From positions 1 through 26,124 of the IMG/VR virus record IMGVR_UViG_3300042469_000164: a stretch of DNA of 26,124 bases. One strand, written 5' to 3'. The DNA is from a virus. Below the pieces are notes generated by a model. That model saw only the letters and a program-made list of their open reading frames with translations, was not told the DNA's origin and made no database searches. Both the position numbers and the translations under genes were made by a program. Below, one piece after another: positions 1 to 8,439 of this stretch; the stretch's first letter is position 1; each line of letters opens with the position of its first letter.

Positions 1-122
1 ATCTTTGCCATATCAAGTTCATATTTAATCTCCTGCTTACGCTCAAATATTTTCACAACGGAAGGTAAAAGACTTCCCAAAATACCAAAAAACGGTGATA
101 GTAAGGATAAAATTGCTAACAT
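1..122 (-). CDS. Membrane protein, N-terminal part (runs off left edge)
   Basis: Forty N-terminal residues are visible; the gene continues beyond the window. It begins MLAILSLLSPFFGILGSLLP, a hydrophobic segment, followed by a charged stretch (KIFERKQEIKYELDMAK) that looks like the start of a helix or coiled coil. The ATG overlaps the stop of the holin gene as TAATG, so it is probably translationally coupled and part of the lysis cassette. A role as spanin or second holin is possible but cannot be shown from this fragment. Confidence 0.6.
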   Translation of the reverse strand, partial: MLAILSLLSPFFGILGSLLPSVVKIFERKQEIKYELDMAK

Positions 123-421
123 TATTTACCTCGTTTAGTCTGTGTAGGCGTCATGGTTGTAGTTGTCTTCTGCACTTCTTCACTGCCATCCATCAACTGT
201 ACAATCTTTTCTTGACCTCTTGTCCATGCGGCAACACCTATAATTGCTGCCATGGCCAGATGATAGAATCCACCTTCTTTTAGTGTAATAGGATCCCACG
301 GCTCTCTAACAATATACATATAGACTGAAGGAAATATAATGAAGTCGCAAACGCATACAATTAAATACTGCCATGCAATTGCCGGTCTCCAATATGTCTT
401 CAGCCAAGGAGATTCTGTCAT
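122..421 (-). CDS. Holin, GTA-type three-TM family
   Basis: 99 residues. The N-terminal SPWLKTYWRPAIAWQ followed by a hydrophobic helix (about 16-38), then a second hydrophobic stretch (about 52-65) and a polar Thr/Lys-rich tail, matches the layout of holins of the gene-transfer-agent 3TM family. Such holins form membrane lesions that release the endolysin. The start overlaps the stop of the upstream peptidase gene by 4 nt (ATGA), and its own stop overlaps the next membrane gene (TAATG), giving a compact lysis cassette. Family assignment is from motif memory; the membrane segments and context are visible directly. Confidence 0.65.
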   Translation of the reverse strand: MTESPWLKTYWRPAIAWQYLIVCVCDFIIFPSVYMYIVREPWDPITLKEGGFYHLAMAAIIGVAAWTRGQEKIVQLMDGSEEVQKTTTTMTPTQTKRGK

Positions 422-939
422 CTCAATCTAGCAAACTGCCAGTGCATACCGTCACAGCGGCGCTCGTCTAGTGTATTCTTGTTGCCGTTCCAATCACCAC
501 CCCAAACTGCACCTGTTTTAGCCCAAGCATCCAGAACTTCTGGAAACTGAGCAAAACGTGGAGTATTATCTGAGAGTGAATTGTTAGCCGGATCGAGGTC
601 GATAGCACAACCCCATGAGTGCATCGATAGACTGTTACCGCCACGCATCAAGCGATAGTTATAACAACCAGCAAAGGTAGATACGCCCCAGTGGTCTAAA
701 GTCTTTTGCTTACCGCCTGCGGCCTTGAGCAAGTTGTTGAATGCTTCTTGGAATCCAACCAGACAATTCTTGTTCACTTTGAATTGTGCTACATGTTTGC
801 CAGCATATGTAATACGGAATGGTGGTTTAAAAAATACCAGATATTCCGATTCCCACTTCGCTGATGGTTGTGTTACATTCTTGCCGCGTGGATTACCATA
901 GAAGGAATCACATTCGCGTTGTAATGGCCATTTTGTCAT
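418..939 (-). CDS. M15-type peptidoglycan peptidase (endolysin)
   Basis: 173 residues from the chosen start at 939 (MTKWPLQREC), which has GGAG nine bases upstream; an in-frame ATG at 963 would overlap the upstream gene. The C-terminal half carries the M15/VanY metallopeptidase signature: H107 and D114 in HSWGCAID, and H166 in DGMHWQF, the expected zinc ligands. The family cleaves peptide cross-bridges of peptidoglycan. Immediately downstream, with a 4-nt overlap, is the holin, so this is the likely lysis enzyme. No signal peptide is seen, consistent with holin-dependent release. Confidence 0.8.
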   Translation of the reverse strand: MTKWPLQRECDSFYGNPRGKNVTQPSAKWESEYLVFFKPPFRITYAGKHVAQFKVNKNCLVGFQEAFNNLLKAAGGKQKTLDHWGVSTFAGCYNYRLMRGGNSLSMHSWGCAIDLDPANNSLSDNTPRFAQFPEVLDAWAKTGAVWGGDWNGNKNTLDERRCDGMHWQFARLR

Positions 940-940
940 T

Positions 941-1273
941 TCATATATCTCCATAGCGCACATACATACAGGCGCCTGTTCTTTCGTCCTCTACAATTAT
1001 TGGACCTTTTCTTTTCTTTCGGGCATACTCTCTTAGGTCATAATAAGCATCATCTTCTTCAAGATATCTTTTCCAATGCATACCCTTTTTCTTTTGGTGT
1101 TTTATTGAATTGAAAGTGGAAGAAGAAACGATAAATGTTTCTCGCCCAAACATCTTTCCACGACGAGCGGGCGGTCGCGTTGGTTTAGTTAGACCGGGCT
1201 CTCTTTGATCTGGAGACAATCTACTATCACCTGTTCCTGCGATTGCGCTTACATCCATTTCATTCAACTTCAT
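941..1273 (-). CDS. Hypothetical basic phage protein
   Basis: 110 residues. The N-terminal half is rich in Pro/Arg (TKPTRPPARRGK); the C-terminal half has a KKKGMHWKRYLEEDDAYYD stretch followed by the basic KKRKGP. No catalytic motif is recognised. I recall similar GMHWKRYLEE-type proteins in other T4-like phages but cannot name a function. It has an AAGAG ribosome site close to the ATG and lies one base upstream of the endolysin start, so the two are probably co-translated. Confidence 0.6.
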   Translation of the reverse strand: MKLNEMDVSAIAGTGDSRLSPDQREPGLTKPTRPPARRGKMFGRETFIVSSSTFNSIKHQKKKGMHWKRYLEEDDAYYDLREYARKKRKGPIIVEDERTGACMYVRYGDI

Positions 1274-1280
1274 TTTTCTC

Positions 1281-1309
1281 TTGACTTTCTATTGACAACG
1301 TGGTATAAA
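1281..1309 (+). promoter_or_regulatory. Sigma70-like promoter facing right (candidate)
   Basis: TTGACT, a 17-base spacer, then TATAAA on the plus strand, lying in the 64-base gap between two minus-strand genes. There is no plus-strand gene downstream, so any transcript would be antisense to the genes at 1338-2380. It may equally be a chance match. Confidence 0.3.
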
Positions 1310-1337
1310 GGCTATGTCAGCCATCATATGAATAACT

Positions 1338-1724
1338 CTATAGTTTATTAAGTCTGCTACCGACGAATACATCTACTCCAATATCTGCTGAATTATAATG
1401 ATTACCACTAATACCATTGATATGTCGTGGCATAAAGTTCAAAAACAGTAGAAAAGTTTTCAGTATATCGTAGTCTTCCTTATCAATCTTAAAGAACAAC
1501 ATTCTAGCAGAGGGTTCAATTCCAAACACATTTGATAGAACGATAATGTGGTTGAGTATCAATCTTTCCTTTAGCTCACCCGTAGTCTTGTATCTTTTGA
1601 TAAGTCTCTTTACATACTTAATTCTACTTAAGTCTTCCTCAAATTCACTCATTATACAATTTGGTCTATCGTAGGCTTTCATTGCATAAATGATAAAGTT
1701 ATCATCATTTAAGTTTTCAATCAT
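1338..1724 (-). CDS. Conserved T4-like phage protein of unknown function
   Basis: 128 residues. It starts MIENLNDDNFIIYAMKAYD and contains ERLILNHIIVLSNVFGIE; this pattern (LNDDNF ... LILNH ... VFGI) recurs in T4-like marine phages as a small protein of unknown function, from memory. It is mostly helical in appearance, with no signal peptide or membrane segment. Its ATG overlaps the stop of the upstream 219-residue gene (ATGA), so it is probably made with that protein. Confidence 0.7.
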   Translation of the reverse strand: MIENLNDDNFIIYAMKAYDRPNCIMSEFEEDLSRIKYVKRLIKRYKTTGELKERLILNHIIVLSNVFGIEPSARMLFFKIDKEDYDILKTFLLFLNFMPRHINGISGNHYNSADIGVDVFVGSRLNKL

Positions 1725-2380
1725 TTATTCTTTTTTGCCATTGCCTTTTTAACTAGTTTAGCCACATCAATACTTTCATTTTTTGGCACACAATTAGGAA
1801 CTTTACGGCCGCCCTTCTTCTTCATACCAATCATCTCATAGTTATCCCAGCAAGGATCTTTGTCTTCTTTTAGATCATTGCCAGCCTTGTATGAATCAAA
1901 TGAATCTTCGGCATCGGCCTCATCGCCGTCTGATGTTTCTCCATCTTCCATTTCAGATTCCATATCATCTAAAATTTCTTGGAGTTCACTCTCTTCCACG
2001 ATCTCACAGAAGATATCAAATGAACCTCTATCATTCATTTGATACTCAAAGTATACGTAATATGGATCATAGTTCTTTACAACTACTGTTCCATCATTTG
2101 TCATACCCATCTTGTTTCCAAACTGACTGATTGGAAAAACTTCATGACCCGAATCCCCATCTAAGAAATTTGTCTGAGGTGGAAATATACTGAATGGTGC
2201 TAAAACCTTGCGAACCATTTCCAAAGCGTGGTATGGAGTCGCATGTGGTCTAGCAGTTACGGACGCTAGATGAATGTTAATGTTATCTCTAACAGGTCCA
2301 TTATCTACGCCTACAAAGCCCTTCTCGGTTTGAGCAAAGGGCATCATCTCTTCACTGAGAAATTCTTTAAATTTCTTCAT
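1721..2380 (-). CDS. Conserved phage protein with CW-type motif
   Basis: 219 residues. The N-terminal 120 residues form a mixed-fold domain (PHATPYHALEMVRKVLAPF, YVYFEYQMNDRGSFDIFCEI). Then follows an acidic linker (about residues 130-165, Asp/Glu-rich) and a motif DPCWDNYEMIGMKKKGGRKVPNCVP, ending in a Lys-rich tail. The same cysteine motif occurs in the 1046-residue protein at 5252-8392, so it may be a shared packaging or scaffold-related tag, but that is inference. It overlaps the next gene by 4 nt. Confidence 0.65.
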   Translation of the reverse strand: MKKFKEFLSEEMMPFAQTEKGFVGVDNGPVRDNINIHLASVTARPHATPYHALEMVRKVLAPFSIFPPQTNFLDGDSGHEVFPISQFGNKMGMTNDGTVVVKNYDPYYVYFEYQMNDRGSFDIFCEIVEESELQEILDDMESEMEDGETSDGDEADAEDSFDSYKAGNDLKEDKDPCWDNYEMIGMKKKGGRKVPNCVPKNESIDVAKLVKKAMAKKNK

Positions 2381-2383
2381 CTA

Positions 2384-2920
2384 TTAAGTTCCAGGGAAGT
2401 ATGTATTGTCAGCAGTATCGTCGTCAGTAATTGTTCCAGTAGCAACAAGAGTCTCATAGAACTTACGACCAGTACGACCGCTCATTGTAGCGGTAAATGT
2501 TGGACGAGATATATTTGCGCCAACATATGTTACTGTTGGTGTAGATGTATATCCTGTGCCTGGGTTGTTAAGAACAACAGAAGCTACTACATTCCAAGCA
2601 GGATTTGTTGAGTATGACTGTAGTGTATTCTGCGAATTTGCTGTTGTGTATGATGCGTTAGCATTTGCTCCACCACCACCAGAGATTGTTAAGAATCCTG
2701 CTGCGTTGATGCCTGTACCACCACCTGAGATGGTAATTGTTGCTACACCACCAGTACCTAGTGTCTGCTTTACCCAACCAGAGTGTGGCGGAATATTACC
2801 AGCAGCAATAGCCTGTGTGTTTGATTTTTCTGTTACAGATACGCCCATTGTACTTGCTACGTTAGCATACTTTGGCTTATTATTACCTGTAGCATTATCT
2901 GATTTACCCCATAGTGGCAT
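2384..2920 (-). CDS. Gly/Thr/Ser-rich virion structural protein
   Basis: 178 residues, beginning MPLWGKSDNATGNNKPKY, a start I associate with small structural proteins of T4-like marine phages. The centre is rich in Gly, Thr, Ala and Asn (ATITISGGGTGINAAG, NPGTGYTSTPTVTYVGA), typical of beta-structured surface or tail-decorating proteins. It has a clean GGAG ribosome site. No enzymatic motif is visible. Virion location is inferred from composition and from its place in the structural block. Confidence 0.65.
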   Translation of the reverse strand: MPLWGKSDNATGNNKPKYANVASTMGVSVTEKSNTQAIAAGNIPPHSGWVKQTLGTGGVATITISGGGTGINAAGFLTISGGGGANANASYTTANSQNTLQSYSTNPAWNVVASVVLNNPGTGYTSTPTVTYVGANISRPTFTATMSGRTGRKFYETLVATGTITDDDTADNTYFPGT

Positions 2921-2921
2921 T

Positions 2922-4250
2922 TTACTTCTCCTTGATTTCTTTGATATTTGTTGAATTTCTAGCGGAAAAAGTAGTATCTTTTGGATTTACTGTAACTTTT
3001 TCGGTTTTCTTGCCTGTTTGACCTGTTTCAGTTGGTCCTAAATCTTCTTCATCTTGTTCACCCATAGTGATAGTGTTACGTCCATAAACATTTTGATTGC
3101 CTCGCATTTTCTGACCTTCACTTCTCTTTACTAGTGCTTTGCCACCAAGATATCCTTTACCTTGTTGACCACCTTTGACTAAAGGTCCGTGAGCTTCCGC
3201 TACAGATTTTTTACGATGAGCATATTGATTAGGACTACCAGAATCCTGTTTGCCTTCAGGATGAACAGGATCAAAAGGTCCTGGTTTACCAATTATTTCC
3301 AAAAGTTTTTTCTCTCTGATCTGCTTTACTATTTCGGCAAGTTGTTTGTTATTCATTACACCTTCTTTTAGTTGAGATGATCCAATTGGTCGCTTAGAAT
3401 TTGCGGCATTTCTTGTAACTTTTCCTGTTTTAACTCCAAGACCGATAAGCTTTTTGTTTGAATTGCCTCTTTCAACCTGTCTATTCTGTTGCGCTCTTTG
3501 TGCGGGAGTCATGTTATTCTGTGTTCCAGCACTCTGAGATTTTCCAGCAGGTTTAACAATAACATTTGGCTTTTGAACAACACCTGGTTTTTTTGTCTGT
3601 GTTTGTGAAGCTGTTGTTGCAGGTTTAGGCGTAGGCTTTGGTGGTGTTCCTGGTTTAACAGGTACAGTACCGCCAGCAGCGTTTGGATTTCCAGTAGCTG
3701 TAACAGAAGGTGTCTGAGCGGCTTTGTAATTACCGCCGGCAGCACCACCAATGTTTGGATTCGTCGCTCTTGCCATTGGAGATTGAGTTGTAGGTTGATC
3801 TAAAGCAGAATCTCTTTTAGTATCTAAAGCAGGTGGATTCTGTCTCATTTTATTGAGACGATAATCGCGACCTACTTCTGGACGAGCACCTTGGGTTTGA
3901 TCAATAGGAGATCCTGCCATACCTTTATTAGGATAGACAGGACTCTTTGGTATAGTTCTATCAAGCGTTGGAGTTTTACCTGGTGCAGCAGGTCTAGATA
4001 CTACACCGCCCGTTGATCCTACATTAAAATTTTGACCAGCTTTCATCGCAGCTTGAGGAGATATAAAACCGCCAGGAGGTGGTCTATTTGGACCAGAAGT
4101 TTGAGTTGGCGCAGAGGCTGCTGGTTTAACAGGTGCAGCCTGAGCTGCACCTGATCCTGCGGCTTTCTTTTGCATTGCCTGAACAAATCCTCCAGACGCG
4201 CCGCCAGCCTCTTTTAAAGTTTTATATGTTTCTATAAGACTTTTTGCCAT
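2922..4250 (-). CDS. Ala/Pro/Gly-rich putative scaffold or virion protein
   Basis: 442 residues from the ATG at 4250 (MAKSLIETYKTLKEAGG); an in-frame ATG at 4274 would overlap the upstream gene by 20 bases, and AGAAGATAAG precedes the 4250 start. Most of the protein is low-complexity Pro/Ala/Gly/Gln/Thr, likely disordered. A shorter ordered helix (NNKQLAEIVKQIREKKLLEII) lies near residue 300, followed by FDPVHPEGKQDSGSP. The N-terminal GGFVQAMQKKA is repeated in the upstream gene product (GGFVQAMQKTA). Function unknown; a prohead-core or internal virion role would fit the composition. Confidence 0.65.
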   Translation of the reverse strand: MAKSLIETYKTLKEAGGASGGFVQAMQKKAAGSGAAQAAPVKPAASAPTQTSGPNRPPPGGFISPQAAMKAGQNFNVGSTGGVVSRPAAPGKTPTLDRTIPKSPVYPNKGMAGSPIDQTQGARPEVGRDYRLNKMRQNPPALDTKRDSALDQPTTQSPMARATNPNIGGAAGGNYKAAQTPSVTATGNPNAAGGTVPVKPGTPPKPTPKPATTASQTQTKKPGVVQKPNVIVKPAGKSQSAGTQNNMTPAQRAQQNRQVERGNSNKKLIGLGVKTGKVTRNAANSKRPIGSSQLKEGVMNNKQLAEIVKQIREKKLLEIIGKPGPFDPVHPEGKQDSGSPNQYAHRKKSVAEAHGPLVKGGQQGKGYLGGKALVKRSEGQKMRGNQNVYGRNTITMGEQDEEDLGPTETGQTGKKTEKVTVNPKDTTFSARNSTNIKEIKEK

Positions 4251-4254
4251 TATC

Positions 4255-5211
4255 TTATCTTCTGCCGCCGTCATCTCTTTCAGTTCTAGATAGTGGTCTT
4301 TTTGGCTTTGCTGTAACTTTTGGAGCTGGAGCAGAAGCAGCTTTAGGTGCGGCAGCTTTTGGAGCTGGTGCAGCTGGCTTTGGCTTTGGTTTAACTGTAG
4401 CCTTCTTAGCAGGCTGCGGATTTGAAGCTGAATGTGTATTCAAATTCTGAATAGCTTTGCTTGTTCCTGTGGCTTTAGCAGCAACTTGTGGTCGAGCAGG
4501 AGAATATCCAGCAGCCGCATTTGGACCTTTTGCTCCAGGAGCATTCAGCTTGGCAGTAGTTTCTTTAGCTTGTGCTGTCTTTTGCATTGCTTGAACAAAC
4601 CCACCGGGTGCGCGTTCATTTATTTGAAGAAGTTCCATCTGCTCTTCTGATAGCGACTCTAGGAAAATATCCAGACCTTCCTGTCCTTCACTTTCGTAGA
4701 TGCTGGCAGCTTGTTCGGCCAGATTGTTTGAAATTTCTTCCTGAATTGATTCCAATGTAGCTGCCTTTTTGGCTTCTTTAATGGTCATAGCTTTCTTGAC
4801 AATTAGATCCTTTAATTTTCTTTGATCTTGACTGTTGACGGAAGTTGCTTTTGGCTTAACTGTTGTTACAGCAGAACCGCCTTCATTTTCGCCTTTACCA
4901 ACTGTGTCAATATTAGCTTCTTTCATTCCCATGCGCTTCATTTCCAAATCTTTAGAATCAATATCGTTGTCATCGTCAACATCCATGTGATGCTTTTGAG
5001 CAGGAGAAAGTTTTTCATCAAGTGCTTTTACACCTTCTGTTAATACAGCCTTATAAGCAGCATCCCATTCACCTTGACGCTCATGTGGAAGAACTCTACG
5101 GTCTACCACACCAAACTTTTCGTTTACAACTTTTACAGCATTACGTTCAGCGTAGCTATCTTGCATAACTTTTTGAACTGCTGCGATTAATGGATCTTTA
5201 TTGTTAAGCAT
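4255..5211 (-). CDS. Phage protein with EF-hand-like loop and Ala/Lys/Pro tail
   Basis: 318 residues. Residues 1-60 look folded (QKVMQDSYAERNAVKVVNEK). Near residue 76 is DVDDDNDIDSKD, a close fit to a 12-residue EF-hand calcium loop with Asp at positions 1, 3, 5 and 12. A helical middle section (residues 130-200, Glu/Leu-rich) follows, then GGFVQAMQKTA and a long Ala/Pro/Lys-rich tail ending RRTERDDGGRR-like. The tail and motif resemble the start of the next gene, suggesting a tandem duplication. A CATAAATA late-promoter box lies just upstream. No function is assigned. Confidence 0.65.
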   Translation of the reverse strand: MLNNKDPLIAAVQKVMQDSYAERNAVKVVNEKFGVVDRRVLPHERQGEWDAAYKAVLTEGVKALDEKLSPAQKHHMDVDDDNDIDSKDLEMKRMGMKEANIDTVGKGENEGGSAVTTVKPKATSVNSQDQRKLKDLIVKKAMTIKEAKKAATLESIQEEISNNLAEQAASIYESEGQEGLDIFLESLSEEQMELLQINERAPGGFVQAMQKTAQAKETTAKLNAPGAKGPNAAAGYSPARPQVAAKATGTSKAIQNLNTHSASNPQPAKKATVKPKPKPAAPAPKAAAPKAASAPAPKVTAKPKRPLSRTERDDGGRR

Positions 5212-5239
5212 TTTTTTTAATTCCTTTTAGGTTTAATTG

Positions 5240-5247
5240 TATTTATG
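5240..5247 (-). promoter_or_regulatory. T4-type late promoter box (CATAAATA)
   Basis: CATAAATA on the minus strand, about 29 bases upstream of the ATG at 5211. It is one base off the T4 late consensus TATAAATA, which is read by a phage late sigma factor. No host-type -35 is evident. Confidence 0.4.
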
Positions 5248-5251
5248 AAAA

Positions 5252-8200
5252 TTACCACTTTACTTTGTTGGCCCAATATGCTGCGGACTTTGGACCTTTA
5301 GCAATGTTCTTTGCATGGCGAGTTTTAAATCTTTTATTACGATCTGTTCCATCTGGTGAACCTTGTACACCAGCTTGACCAAAACGAATAACTTTTTCTT
5401 TACCATCAAAACAAGCTTTGACTACGTGTGATTTACCATTATGACTGTCAGCACGAGGCGCGTTACATTTCATTTTGGCTTTGTCTACATTTTCTTCTAT
5501 CTGTTTTTCTTTCATAGCCTGTGCTGTAGCAATACTAAACTTCTTTTTGTCAGAATATTCAGGATTTTCTCTTTTTATAGCGTCAGCAATTTCATTTCTC
5601 TTTTTAATTTGTGCTTTAGACATTACTTCTTCAGCCTGAACAGGAACACTGCCTGGTTTTTCGCCTTCTTTTTCTGTAGGATCTTTACCAGATGAAGCGG
5701 CAGCAAATGCCATTTCTTTGATCTTTTTCAAAGATTTCTTTGATTCAGATGGCATATTGCCACAACCACATGCTTCAAGCTTTAATGCAGCCTCAATAAG
5801 TTTTTCTTCAGCAAGATTGCCATACTTATCGGCAAACTTCTGTTGTGTTTTTGGATTTAATGCCCATTCTTGAATAGACTGTGTTGCTTCATATACAGAG
5901 TTACCCACGTTAGCAAAGCCCATATAGAAACCTGGCGCTTTAGAAACATTAACTTCTTGTCCTAAACCATTACCAATTGGTAATCCACCGCGTGGAATGT
6001 TATTGTCTTCTTGAGCTAACTTCTTTCTAACAGCTTTAATTTTCTTATTTTCTGATACACAGTTTTGACCAGGAGTCATAGACTTATAAATTTGAGCTAA
6101 AGAATCCGTACCAATCTCTCTATTCGATGGTTTTTCCATGTACTTTTCAAATGTCTTATCCATTTCACTTACTGGTACACATTTATCTTTATTGTTCTTA
6201 GTGCCAGCATAACGATAACCTTTCCAGCAGGCTTTACCATCAATACCTTTTTTCTTTTCTTCGTTCATGTTTTGAACCCTTACTAGTTTACCACCTTTGC
6301 TGTGGAATAATACCTTGTTTTCGTTTCCTACTTTGCGACCAAATCTACCAAATCCATAGTATGATAGTCCAAGCTTTCTTGCTTGTGCCATCAACTCATT
6401 ATCTGGTTTATGGACAACGTTTGGAATTTCTTGACGAACCTGTGTGAGAGTTTTATTTGCTCTTGGTTCTTGATATGTGATGCCGCGCTTCTGCGCTTCT
6501 TTTTCAATCCATGCTTTTGCTGCTGGATTTTGATTATCGGCGCGAACAAACTGTTGTGCCATGCGACGAACACGATTGAAGTTTGTTTGAATCTTTTCTT
6601 TTTCTTCAGGAGATACTTTACGAACATCGGCAGTATTATCTACAACCGCAAACTTTTCATTACCAAAAATCTTTTGTAACTCACCAATATTCTTTTGTGC
6701 TAGATCCCACTTCTCTTGACGAATATCGGAAGAGTTGTCTGGCATACCTTGCTTATCAGTGCCATCTGGAACTTTACGCTTACCTAGTTTGCCGCGTTCA
6801 ACATTACGCTCACGCGATACATCGTTTGATGTGTTTACGAATACCATCATAGTTTCGTAACCATCAGCCTCGAGATTTCTCTTAACTGTTTTAATCTTTT
6901 CTAAATCGTCTGCGGTGCCATTAATGATAAGCCCTAGACGGCCTGAAAGAGCTAGTCTTTCTTGTTCTTTGGTAATGTTCTTCGCGCGACCGCGCACGAT
7001 ATCACGCTCAACTCTTTCTTCATCTGGCATTTCAAGATCAAGACCATTCTTTTGCATTAGATATTCAAAAGCAACATCCGAATTGACTTCTCTTAGACCT
7101 TCACCGCGAAGAACGGAATTCATTACGAAATCTTTACCTGAACCAGGACCGCCAGCTAAGAAGATAGCTTTTAATTTGCCTGGATCATTTATACCTTCTT
7201 GAAGATTTTTTTTCTTATATTCATCAGCAGTCTCATCATCTTTCCAATCACCTTCACCTGTATCTAAAATGTGAGTCTTATTAACCTTCTTCATGCTATC
7301 GGTATCTTTTATGTTCTGTAAAAGATATTGTGATGTTACTGTAGGAGAGACTTCACCTGTTACATATCCCATACCTCTTATGTCACCACCAGAAGCATGA
7401 TTTAGAGCATGATCTTCTATGATATGTTCTTTAGCAAACATATCTGGATTAGATTTCGCAAACCAACGCATGATCTTACCTGCTTCGGCATTGGCCTCAT
7501 TCTCTATATCCGAACCAGTAGAACCTTCCTTGGCAATGTCTTTGCCAAGTTTACCGTCTTCATTTTGTTTGTGATGTACCAATTCATGTGCGATAGAACG
7601 AAACACATCCATTGGATGTCTGTTCTTTGTTGAAATGGATAGTTCATTCTTTGAGGGATTATATGCTGCGAAAGAGTTGTAATCGTCTTCATCACTCTTA
7701 TATCTAACACCAGGTAAAGATTTGATACCAAGTTTCTTAGACGCAAACGACAAAAAAGAATCAAGCATTGGTGCCAGTTCTTTGCGTGTTACTTCTTCAT
7801 TTAAGGAGTGATGTTTGCGGATTTGATTGAATACCTTACGAACATGACTTTCAGGCATGCCTGGATGATATGCTTTAAAATGTTCGTAGTTGCCTTCTTT
7901 GGCCAACTTTTCAAGTTTGGAAGCAGATACAGAACTTGTTAGCTCTGCGCGACTCATCTTGCGAGGATCTTTGTCGCTTTCTGTGCGTTCACCACCAGCA
8001 GCATGTACTTGCCAGCTTTTAAAATGGAATGGAATATTGCCCTTCTTGTCTTTATTGCCATTATACTTTTGTAGGAAATTCCTGTATTCCTCAACGCGAT
8101 CTGAACCCGCGACAAGGTGTAAATGATCATGGTGCTTATTGAGATGTGATAAGAAAGCAGGTAAAGTCTTGGTATGCTCGGTGCCTGTATCAACAGGATG

Positions 8201-8392
8201 ACCGAATACTTTTTCTGCGTGGGATTTCTTGGTTTTGATATCAAGTGGTTCGGCTGTACCAGAAAGACCTATTGACAGTTTACCGCTTGTCTTGGTTGCT
8301 ATATCTTTAGCTTGATCAATAGCTGCTTTGTGACCGATAGTAGGTATACGTACCTTGCCATAGAAGGCAACACCTGTAGTTTTCTTTTTCAT
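5252..8392 (-). CDS. Multidomain nucleotidyltransferase / Zn-peptidase / P-loop kinase protein
   Basis: 1046 residues, apparently several modules on one chain. Residues 1-190: a cytidylyltransferase-like domain (GKVRIPTIGHKAAI with an HxGH-type PTIGH, and SSVSASKLEKL near 155). Residues 205-330: a metallopeptidase-like domain with HELVHH at 269-274 and an ENEANAEA stretch that may give the third ligand. Residues 405-590: a P-loop kinase-like domain with Walker A GGPGSGKD at 414-421. Residues 715-745: the CWKGYRYAGTK ... CVPV motif. Residues 980-1046: a small basic domain ending YWANKVKW. The ribosome site GAGGGAAG sits partly in a hairpin. A virion-associated or internal multi-enzyme role is possible but unproven; the frame is open throughout. 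Confidence 0.75.
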   Translation of the reverse strand: MKKKTTGVAFYGKVRIPTIGHKAAIDQAKDIATKTSGKLSIGLSGTAEPLDIKTKKSHAEKVFGHPVDTGTEHTKTLPAFLSHLNKHHDHLHLVAGSDRVEEYRNFLQKYNGNKDKKGNIPFHFKSWQVHAAGGERTESDKDPRKMSRAELTSSVSASKLEKLAKEGNYEHFKAYHPGMPESHVRKVFNQIRKHHSLNEEVTRKELAPMLDSFLSFASKKLGIKSLPGVRYKSDEDDYNSFAAYNPSKNELSISTKNRHPMDVFRSIAHELVHHKQNEDGKLGKDIAKEGSTGSDIENEANAEAGKIMRWFAKSNPDMFAKEHIIEDHALNHASGGDIRGMGYVTGEVSPTVTSQYLLQNIKDTDSMKKVNKTHILDTGEGDWKDDETADEYKKKNLQEGINDPGKLKAIFLAGGPGSGKDFVMNSVLRGEGLREVNSDVAFEYLMQKNGLDLEMPDEERVERDIVRGRAKNITKEQERLALSGRLGLIINGTADDLEKIKTVKRNLEADGYETMMVFVNTSNDVSRERNVERGKLGKRKVPDGTDKQGMPDNSSDIRQEKWDLAQKNIGELQKIFGNEKFAVVDNTADVRKVSPEEKEKIQTNFNRVRRMAQQFVRADNQNPAAKAWIEKEAQKRGITYQEPRANKTLTQVRQEIPNVVHKPDNELMAQARKLGLSYYGFGRFGRKVGNENKVLFHSKGGKLVRVQNMNEEKKKGIDGKACWKGYRYAGTKNNKDKCVPVSEMDKTFEKYMEKPSNREIGTDSLAQIYKSMTPGQNCVSENKKIKAVRKKLAQEDNNIPRGGLPIGNGLGQEVNVSKAPGFYMGFANVGNSVYEATQSIQEWALNPKTQQKFADKYGNLAEEKLIEAALKLEACGCGNMPSESKKSLKKIKEMAFAAASSGKDPTEKEGEKPGSVPVQAEEVMSKAQIKKRNEIADAIKRENPEYSDKKKFSIATAQAMKEKQIEENVDKAKMKCNAPRADSHNGKSHVVKACFDGKEKVIRFGQAGVQGSPDGTDRNKRFKTRHAKNIAKGPKSAAYWANKVKW

Positions 8393-8399
8393 TACTTCC

Positions 8400-8425
8400 C
8401 TCTATAGGAATGTTAATCTATAGAG
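8400..8425 (-). promoter_or_regulatory. Hairpin next to the ribosome site of the 1046-residue gene
   Basis: CTCTATAG and CTATAGAG form a perfect 8-bp stem around a 10-base loop. Its downstream arm ends in AG, the first bases of the GAGGGAAG ribosome site of the gene starting at 8392. Folding could limit ribosome access. No T-run follows, so it is not a typical terminator. Confidence 0.35.
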
Positions 8426-8439
8426 TTATTTAGTAAACT

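Noticed and set aside
2556-2954. 132-residue plus-strand ORF
   Set aside because: Lies opposite two well-supported minus-strand genes; composition is that of a shadow frame.
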